A stretch of 24,516 nt of DNA, from NCBI GenBank assembly GCA_030374735.1, contig JASCIV010000321.1, positions 1-24,516 of the forward strand, written 5' to 3'. Position 1 is the first letter of the stretch. Every line of letters starts with the position of its first letter. Positions 19,252-24,516 of this stretch are shown piece after piece. Source of the DNA: Gracilaria caudata (taxonomy: Eukaryota > Rhodophyta > Florideophyceae > Gracilariales > Gracilariaceae). The notes beneath the pieces were generated by a model. That model was not told where the DNA came from. It saw only the letters and a program-made list of their open reading frames with translations, and made no database searches. The translations under genes were made by a program, and so were the position numbers.

Positions 19252-19461
19252 ATGAATAGAACCACCGCCAACTCCGAACAATACCATTTACCTCGTTACC
19301 CAACAGCAATCTTCAACATGCTGTTGGGGACGTTGGCCGCCCTAGCGTTTTGGCACTTTAAAGCGGGGAAAAAAGGTAGAAACCAATACAAGTACTCTCG
19401 TTTCTACCTCACGATGGAATCGCGAATATTTGCCATGTTCCTTGGGGTATTAACAGATTGA
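19252..19461 (+). CDS. Doubtful 69-aa small membrane protein
   Basis: ATG-initiated frame with one hydrophobic segment at about residues 19-35 (AIFNMLLGTLAALAFW) followed by a basic stretch, KAGKKGRNQYKYSR. That is the shape of small single-span organelle membrane subunits, but I cannot match it to a family. A 10-bp inverted repeat (AGGTAGAAAC 19374-19383, GTTTCTACCT 19400-19409) lies inside it. Its TGA stop is followed at once by an ATG in the same frame that stays open for 86 codons (to 19722). It could be a real micro-protein or a chance frame. Confidence 0.25.
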   Translation: MNRTTANSEQYHLPRYPTAIFNMLLGTLAALAFWHFKAGKKGRNQYKYSRFYLTMESRIFAMFLGVLTD

Positions 19462-20265
19462 ATGGAGTTGGGCGACGTGGGAGGAGGCAGCGAAACACGT
19501 ATTCTGTTGCTTGCCCCTTCAAAACACGTGCACAATAAGCACCTCTCTGCTACTGCTCGCAGCATGCGAGACAACGGATGCAGAGCAGCTTTAGACGTGC
19601 GTCAAGCAACATTTTCGTTCACATGCGCGTGGCGCAAGTTTCACAAACGGCGCTTCGATATGGCCCATCTCGTTGAGGCCAACGTCCTACCACACCGCGC
19701 ATGGACGTGCCTTAAATGTTGAACGTCAAAATAGATGAACATGGATACCGGTCCCAACGCAGATGACGCTCTACGTTGGTCGTACCACGCGAAGTTTACC
19801 GACGCTTTTCCTTGCTGATACCAGCTGTAAGATAACAGTGCGTTCTTAGAAAACCAGTAGCCCTTTGTTGGAATTAAGCCAAGTATTCTTCACTGAACAA
19901 AAGATCTGCCTCTTAATACCACTTGTACTGTGAAGATATTCTTCGGGGATGTGATATTTCACTGACGAGGAATTCAGAGAACCACTCTTTCAGCACAAGA
20001 GAAAATGGTTGAAGAAAATCTGAGGCAAACGACAAGCGTAGTTCTGTAGACCCTGCGGTACAACAAGTGCACGACGCATGTGGTGTCCATCGTGCTGTAC
20101 CCATAACTCTGTTTCACGGCTTTCCGACCGCCTGATGCACGTTGCGTATCGGTTTCGCAGAGGAATGATCGAAAGGCTACGAAGCTTTTTAAGGCATGGT
20201 AAGGTTTCGCGCTGCAGAAAGGTGTAAAAAGGATCTGAGGGCAAAAAAAAGCTGATAACGCGTAC
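19462..20265. other. Stretch with no supported gene
   Basis: Apart from the in-frame 86-codon continuation to 19722, which resembles nothing known, no gene is visible. The right end is the 3' flank of the minus-strand SNM1-type gene; no obvious AATAAA signal was found. Confidence 0.4.
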
Positions 20266-21777
20266 TCAAGGAGTTGGCATGAACACGCCTTGTGACATAG
20301 GACGGTCGTTATGCCCCAACAAGTCATTCATTTTTTGCCTCTTCTCCGCAGTATATGCACCAACCATTGGCACCAGTCGAGAAGGCTTTACCCATTGAAC
20401 AAATCGACGCAGTTCCTCAAAACTAGAGTGTTCAGAGTACGGCAGTTGGAACACAACGGCATTATCAGCGGCGCGCACCGAACGGCGAACAGCGGAGCCA
20501 TTGAAGCTCCAGCCAGTGGGCCGAAAACAAACAGCCAGTCCGCGCCCGATGAACTTGTCCGACAGACGGTTGAACTTGACGTACTTTCGAAGCGACTCGG
20601 GCTTCATTTCAGACATTGACACAAGATGAATTCTGGCGCGTTTGGGGTCATCTACGAGACGAGAGGTGAGGTGGGGCATGCGGAGAAGCGATAAAGTTTC
20701 TCTCTTTCGCTTGGAGGCGTAGATGTGTAAGTTGAGATGTGTGGCTACATGAAGGAAAACTTTCTCTTTGCCAATGGAATAGGTGCCAAAGAAAAAAATA
20801 CACGCACCCTTGGTGCGCTTGTCCTCCTGCGTGGCGTAGTGAAGCGCAGTATCCAGCACCACTTGTTGGGGAGGGAAAACGTAGGAAGGTGAGCAATAAG
20901 TAGTGTCCAAGTGGAGATAGTGCAGGGACGCAGACTGCACCAGTTGAACAAGCATATCGAAGCGATCAAAGTGAGGCGCGTGGTAGCGAAAGTCGCCCGT
21001 GTGCAATATCCAACGCTTGGTGTGCAGCACGAAGAACAGAAGGAGCGCGGCGCCCGGACAGTGATTGGCGTCAAACAGCCACACGTACGCTCGTTTACCC
21101 GCCGCGTCCTGCACGTCGTACCGTTTCTCGAAGTCGAGACACTTCACATTGGCCGCCGGCACGCGCAGGAAGCGCTTCGCAAGCGCGGCCGTGACGCGCG
21201 TGCAGTACAAGGTGGCGCGCTTCGACAGCGCCTTTGGCAAGCCCATGTAATGGTCCGAGTGGTAGTGCGTGAGAAACGTGACCGCGTCCTGCGGCAGCTC
21301 GAAACGGAACGCGTCCACCACGAAGCCAGTGCCGTCCACACGGTGAGCAAACGGCGTCACCTTCTTCTTGCGCGCGCGCTTCGCACCAGCCGCGCGCGCA
21401 CCCGCGTCGGCCGGCGCGTCGGCGACGCGCTTGATTGCGCGCGTCTCGCGCAGCGCGGCTAGCAAGCGACGACGCGCGCCCAACGGCAGCGCCAGCGCGT
21501 CCACAGCGGCCACCGACATGGCGCGCAGCTGCGGCAGCGAGCGCACCGTCGCCGCGCTCAACGCCGGCATGTGCTGCGTGAGCGCATGCTTCTCCAGAAA
21601 GGCGCGCAGCGCGTCGCGCGACGACGGCGGGGACGGCGGCGGGGACGGCGGCGGGGACGGCGGCGGGGACGGCTCGCGCAGATGCGGATGCTGCGCGCGC
21701 AACAGGGCGCACACGCGCGCGTGCGCGACGGCGCGCGACGAGGACAGCGGCGCGTTGCACTCGGCACACGTCGTCAT
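20266..21777 (-). CDS. SNM1/Pso2-type DNA interstrand cross-link repair nuclease
   Basis: A 503-aa member of the SNM1/Pso2/DCLRE1 family, 5' exonucleases that process interstrand cross-links and DNA ends in the nucleus. Domains in order: a UBZ4-type zinc finger C4-x2-C7-x11-H19-x3-C23, which in human SNM1A binds ubiquitin; a Pro/Ser repeat (36-52); a SAM-like helical region (about 54-112); a basic patch KRARKKK (133-139, likely nuclear signal); then the metallo-beta-lactamase/beta-CASP core with HYHSDH (171-176), DANHCPG (His239), HTGDFRY (Asp262), LDTTYCSP and FFGTYSIGKEKVF; and the DRMBL end with PYSEHSSFEEL (446-456) and VKPSRLVPMV. Metal-binding residues are intact. The ATG at 21777 is chosen because the zinc finger begins three residues later; the frame runs upstream to 22188 in Arg/Ala-rich sequence that looks like GC-rich leader. 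The gene is intronless. Confidence 0.92.
   Translation of the reverse strand: MTTCAECNAPLSSSRAVAHARVCALLRAQHPHLREPSPPPSPPPSPPPSPPSSRDALRAFLEKHALTQHMPALSAATVRSLPQLRAMSVAAVDALALPLGARRRLLAALRETRAIKRVADAPADAGARAAGAKRARKKKVTPFAHRVDGTGFVVDAFRFELPQDAVTFLTHYHSDHYMGLPKALSKRATLYCTRVTAALAKRFLRVPAANVKCLDFEKRYDVQDAAGKRAYVWLFDANHCPGAALLLFFVLHTKRWILHTGDFRYHAPHFDRFDMLVQLVQSASLHYLHLDTTYCSPSYVFPPQQVVLDTALHYATQEDKRTKGACIFFFGTYSIGKEKVFLHVATHLNLHIYASKRKRETLSLLRMPHLTSRLVDDPKRARIHLVSMSEMKPESLRKYVKFNRLSDKFIGRGLAVCFRPTGWSFNGSAVRRSVRAADNAVVFQLPYSEHSSFEELRRFVQWVKPSRLVPMVGAYTAEKRQKMNDLLGHNDRPMSQGVFMPTP
21624..21672 (-). repeat. 12-bp tandem repeat coding a Pro/Ser linker
   Basis: About four copies of GGGGACGGCGGC on the plus strand encode, on the minus strand, a (SPPP)n linker between the zinc finger and the SAM-like region of the SNM1-type protein. 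The 12-bp unit lets copy number vary without breaking the frame. Confidence 0.8.
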
Positions 21778-22273
21778 CGAAGCGCCCGCTGACGCAGCGG
21801 TTTGCGAGGGCGCGCGCGCGCGTGTGTCGCTTTGCGCACGACAGCAACAAAAAGGCGGCACAAAAAAGACACGCGTTACTTTTTGGGATGCGTGGCGCGT
21901 GAATGACACGCGCCGCGTCGCCAAGTGGCGCATTCTGTGAGAGGAGCCGGTGTTGCCAGCACACGCGCGCGCACGCGGTGGCGCACAGCGGGTGCGCATC
22001 ACGCTCGCAGGTTCCACACGCAACGGACGGCACAGCGGCTGGCGTGTGGCGGCTTGTGTCCCCCCCCCCGGGCACGCTGTAAGAGCACGCGCAGACGGCG
22101 CTGTGCGCGCGGTTTGCCGGTCGCACGCGCGCGGCGCGCGTTGAGGCCGCACAGCTGTGTGACGTGGCGTCGGCAGCGCGGCGATCACTCGCTGCGGAGA
22201 TTTGGTGCGCGCCGCTGTGGCGGCGCGAATGCGGCGCGTTCGCGTCCCGTCGCGTGCGGCCGCGCTCGGGCAC
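21778..22273. other. GC-rich upstream region of the SNM1-type gene
   Basis: A CpG-rich stretch upstream of the minus-strand SNM1-type start, with many GCGCGC words and a C10 run (about 22062-22071). Frames are open on both strands only because GC-rich DNA has few stops. It probably contains the promoter and 5' UTR. Confidence 0.45.
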
Positions 22274-22445
22274 TGTTGACACGCCTATCCGTGTCTGCTG
22301 CATTGCCTCTCTAGGCGACTGCTCCGCAACCCACATTCGGGCCTACGGTCCGAAGGGTCAGACTGCAAGACCCTATATATGCGCATAGACCTTCGCAGCC
22401 TCATTAAACTCAGAGACACCGCTCACTGTTCTTTCATTTGTTTCA
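22274..22445 (-). repeat. Possible 172-bp LTR
   Basis: Plus-strand sequence runs TGTTGACAC...GTTTCA, so both strands start TG and end CA; the minus-strand end is CAACA, a common LTR end. A TATATAT box (22374-22380) lies inside. There is no clear polypurine tract between Pol and this segment and no matching partner LTR in the window, so the call is tentative. Confidence 0.3.
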
Positions 22446-22454
22446 TAGATCGCC

Positions 22455-22886
22455 TCAGTTCGTGAGTTGGAGATCCTCGTTGCGTGCGGAGGAGTACCGA
22501 CGTGCTTCAGTGAGGCCGATGACAGACTTGGAAGCGCCACTGTCGATGCAAGCGCCTAGAAATTGGTCGAGGGAGGGGTCTTCCTTTGCATAATACATCG
22601 CATATTTGGTGGCCATAGTGGTAAGTGCATCTGATTGTTTGATGTGACCATTGAGAGGGAGGGAGGTCTGTGCAGATGGTGATAGTGGAGGGTTTGCGTT
22701 GGAGTCATCATTCTGGAGTGCCGGAAGAGGATGGGGATTGCCAGCAAGAGGCTTCTCAGTTTGTTCCGTGAAGTGAAGGGCGTTGGGGCCGGGAGTAGGC
22801 GGCTGAGTAGAATTGGGATCCGTTCGCCAGATTTCGGAGATAGGATGGCGAGGCATATCTCCATTTAAAAATCCGGGTCGTCGGAG
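22455..22886 (-). pseudogene. Pol N-terminal fragment with retropepsin motif
   Basis: Open in the -1 frame relative to Gag from 22886 (just after a TGA) to the stop at 22455. A Pro/Ser/Asn-rich spacer leads to GACIDSGASKSVIG, the aspartic protease active-site motif (D-[ST]-G-A). About 28 residues after the catalytic Asp the frame stops, and no integrase or reverse transcriptase follows, so Pol is truncated. The first ATG in this frame is at 22856, but expression by frameshift from Gag is more likely than by initiation there. Confidence 0.65.
22865..22871 (-). other. Candidate -1 frameshift site at the Gag/Pol junction
   Basis: On the minus strand Gag ends GAT TTT TAA. The run TTTTTAA lets a tRNA on TTT slip back one base and re-pair fully, moving the stop codon to TTA and entering Pol. 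Gag and Pol frames overlap for only 22 nt (22865-22886), and this is the only homopolymer in it. It is not a standard X-XXY-YYZ heptamer in the Gag phase, so this is inference. Confidence 0.4.
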
Positions 22887-24295
22887 TCATTGGCATGCGC
22901 AGTGGCACTGGATTGCAAAAAGGTGGCATAATTGGTAAGATGCGGGGCGAGCTCGGTTGGGTCGGCGACGGAGGTATCTGAAGGACGTTGGGTGGAGCTC
23001 CTGGTATGAGATGGGAGCAACTGTTGGATGCGATCGAGGTCTTCATCTGTGTAGAGTATGGCTGGAGGCTTTTTGGGAGAAGTGTCGTCATCGTCAGAGT
23101 CAGAGTCGTAAGAGGCAGCCATGGATCGTAAGAACGAGCGGAGAGCCTGGAAGTTTTTCTCGTCATCCTCAGGTACGGTCTTGACCTGGGCAAAATAGTT
23201 GTCAAAAGCGCGTTTTCCACGTTTCTTCTTTAAACAGTCGCGTTGCCAGTGATCGGGACTGTTGCATATGTAGCAATTGGAATTGCGAGGCGATCGTGAG
23301 TATGATTTGCGTGAATAAGGGCGCTGCTTGGAGGGTTTCGTCGAACGACCGTAACGTGGGTTGGTGTAATAGATGTCGGATGGGGTATCCGATATGGTAT
23401 CAACAGAGCCATAGGTTTCATTCGTACGACCGGTGTTGGTTAACCAGAGGCAGTGCTTCTGGATGCGGTTGGTGAGGGCGCGGTAGAGTTGCTGGTAAGT
23501 GTGTATCATTTCACTGGGACCTTCAATGACGGGGCGGGCCCATTCCTGGGTGCGAACAGAATGAATGAGGATTTTGCGACGATAGATATCGGTTTGGAGT
23601 GGTTTGGGAATGTGGCGCAGTTTGTCGTTGATGTCGGTGAGCATTTCACGGAAGGCTTCGGTGAGAGGGCGTTTTCCATCGATGAATTGGTTCATATTGA
23701 TCAGGTCGAGGTCATCGAGGGCACGGGTTTGTTGCGTCTCATCATGGTACATGTTGTGCATGAGATCCTTGGCGTGTGGATAGCTTGTGGCTCGGAGCTG
23801 CACTTCTTCGATGAAGAATCGTTTAGCATCTCCCGTAAGGACGGTAGGCATAAGGATGAGGGCGTGGTTGGCGGTGCCGAGTTGTTGGGTGAAGATGGCA
23901 TATTCGTAATCGGTGATGAATTCAATCCAGCTTTGATCGGGAGAACCTTCAAAGAATTTGTTTTTGAATGTGGTTTGGAGAGAGGTGGCGGCTTTTTGGA
24001 TCTTCTTGACTTGAGCTTCTTCGGAATTCAAAGAGGTATTGCGAGTGGCAGATTCCCGAAGATTACTGATGATGTGGTTGAATGCCGATGGGGTGCTTGA
24101 ATGAAGGTTATTGGGCATCGCGTTGTGGGGCAGCGGGGTGTGTTGGATGAAAGAAGTAGCTCCTGTCCTGAGGTGGGAGGGAGTTGTGTGTGAGGGGCCG
24201 GTGCCGAGGTACGGGTTGGGGTTTCCAGGTGGTTGGGGAAAAGAGTGTTTCGGTGCAGAGGAAGGTGCCGCTTCTGGATGGGGATTGGTGCGCAT
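22865..24295 (-). CDS. Retrotransposon Gag with CCHC zinc knuckle
   Basis: A 476-aa Gag-type protein that would form the element's particle and bind its RNA. A Pro/Ser/Thr-rich N-terminus (1-75) leads to a capsid-like helical region (about 105-280, including SWIEFITDYEYAIF and GDAKRFFIEE), then a basic Ser/Arg/Tyr-rich stretch (315-340) and one zinc knuckle C341-x2-C344-x4-H349-x4-C354 followed by KKKRGKR. An acidic tail (SYDSDSDDDD) ends the chain. The frame is unbroken, which suggests a fairly recent insertion. It is open for a further 32 codons upstream of the chosen ATG, to a TGA at 24394, without another ATG, so the start is not certain. Confidence 0.8.
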   Translation of the reverse strand: MRTNPHPEAAPSSAPKHSFPQPPGNPNPYLGTGPSHTTPSHLRTGATSFIQHTPLPHNAMPNNLHSSTPSAFNHIISNLRESATRNTSLNSEEAQVKKIQKAATSLQTTFKNKFFEGSPDQSWIEFITDYEYAIFTQQLGTANHALILMPTVLTGDAKRFFIEEVQLRATSYPHAKDLMHNMYHDETQQTRALDDLDLINMNQFIDGKRPLTEAFREMLTDINDKLRHIPKPLQTDIYRRKILIHSVRTQEWARPVIEGPSEMIHTYQQLYRALTNRIQKHCLWLTNTGRTNETYGSVDTISDTPSDIYYTNPRYGRSTKPSKQRPYSRKSYSRSPRNSNCYICNSPDHWQRDCLKKKRGKRAFDNYFAQVKTVPEDDEKNFQALRSFLRSMAASYDSDSDDDDTSPKKPPAILYTDEDLDRIQQLLPSHTRSSTQRPSDTSVADPTELAPHLTNYATFLQSSATAHANDSDDPDF

Positions 24296-24516
24296 GAGAG
24301 CGGGCTGTTGGTGAAGTTGTTGACTGCGAGTTTGATAATTGCGTGCGTGTGTGGAACAATCGCATTTCCGGTATCCGGAGGGTGATCCTACTCATAAGAT
24401 GGTGAGTACCTCTGAAGGTGACGTAGAGATGGTATGAGTATTCCCCAATTTTGGGTTGAATTTTGGAGGCTTTTTGTGAGGACCTTTGTAGGTGGATTTG
24501 GTATTATGACCTGTTG
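24296..24516 (-). other. Retroelement leader, right edge of window
   Basis: Sequence upstream of Gag on the minus strand. The Gag frame stays open to 24391. No LTR end or tRNA primer-binding site could be recognised before the window ends. Confidence 0.4.

Larger units (their letters stand above)
22274..24516 (-). mobile_element. Truncated Copia-like LTR retrotransposon, running off the window
   Basis: Minus-strand element with Gag (22865-24295) and the start of Pol in the -1 frame (22455-22886), then a possible short LTR. The order Gag, then protease, with one CCHC knuckle, fits Ty1/Copia elements. Integrase, reverse transcriptase and RNase H are absent, so it cannot be autonomous. The 5' LTR, if present, lies beyond 24516. 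Confidence 0.7.

Noticed and set aside
20911..22336. Long frames antisense to, or out of frame with, the SNM1-type gene
   Set aside because: GC-rich shadows; the sense frame carries all metallo-beta-lactamase motifs.
23453..24100. Plus-strand 215-codon frame antisense to Gag
   Set aside because: Shadow of the Gag frame, which carries the CCHC knuckle and capsid-like region.
1..24516. CRISPR array, bacterial operon or prophage
   Set aside because: No regularly spaced repeats and no ribosome-binding-site-led gene strings; the gene content is eukaryotic nuclear.

Overview
The window reads as nuclear DNA of a photosynthetic eukaryote, most likely a red alga (Rhodophyta). The main clue is a nucleus-type gene for a CpeT/CpcT-family phycobiliprotein lyase with a plastid-transit-like leader, which fits an organism with phycobilisomes. 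Other clues are the mitochondrial succinyl-CoA ligase alpha subunit, a HAT-repeat organelle RNA factor, a eukaryotic tRNA-Thr with a pol III T-run, and LTR and LINE-type retroelement remains. Most genes are single uninterrupted frames in long non-coding stretches. That fits an intron-poor, transposon-rich red algal genome, but the species cannot be fixed from sequence alone; a cryptophyte is less likely.

Layout. 1-3065: no convincing gene; T-rich tracts, a GA microsatellite and a decayed LINE fragment (2505-2652, minus). 3066-4607 (minus): an unrecognised membrane protein. 4608-8641: sparse; a doubtful small reading frame (5929-6243) with splice-like signals, a perfect 20-bp inverted repeat, a second LINE fragment (6466-6606, minus) and a GC-rich stretch. 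8642-8715: tRNA-Thr(CGT). 8918-9844 (+): succinyl-CoA ligase alpha, convergent with a HAT/TPR-repeat protein (10485-12095, minus) resembling the Mbb1/HCF107 plastid psbB/psbH mRNA factors. 13884-14816 (+): CpeT-like lyase, divergent from the HAT gene. 14929-15450: hairpins and a cluster of ACAAGGGTA motifs. 15584-16514 (+): a Uma2-like PD-(D/E)XK nuclease-fold gene in two frames that a 154-nt GT-AG intron would join. 16515-20265: mostly empty, with strong inverted repeats and one doubtful 69-aa reading frame. 20266-21777 (minus): an SNM1/Pso2 DNA cross-link repair nuclease with UBZ4-like zinc finger, SAM-like and metallo-beta-lactamase regions. 22274-24516 (minus): a Copia-like retrotransposon fragment with Gag, the start of Pol in the -1 frame, and a possible short LTR; integrase and reverse transcriptase are missing.

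The genes form no operon. The nearest thing to a functional pair is the divergent HAT factor (thylakoid complex expression) and CpeT-like lyase (antenna assembly), 1.8 kb apart. The most unusual items are the Uma2-like gene, the Gag/Pol junction (a 22-nt overlap holding a TTTTTAA run), the ACAAGGGTA cluster with its hairpin, and the paired LINE relics.
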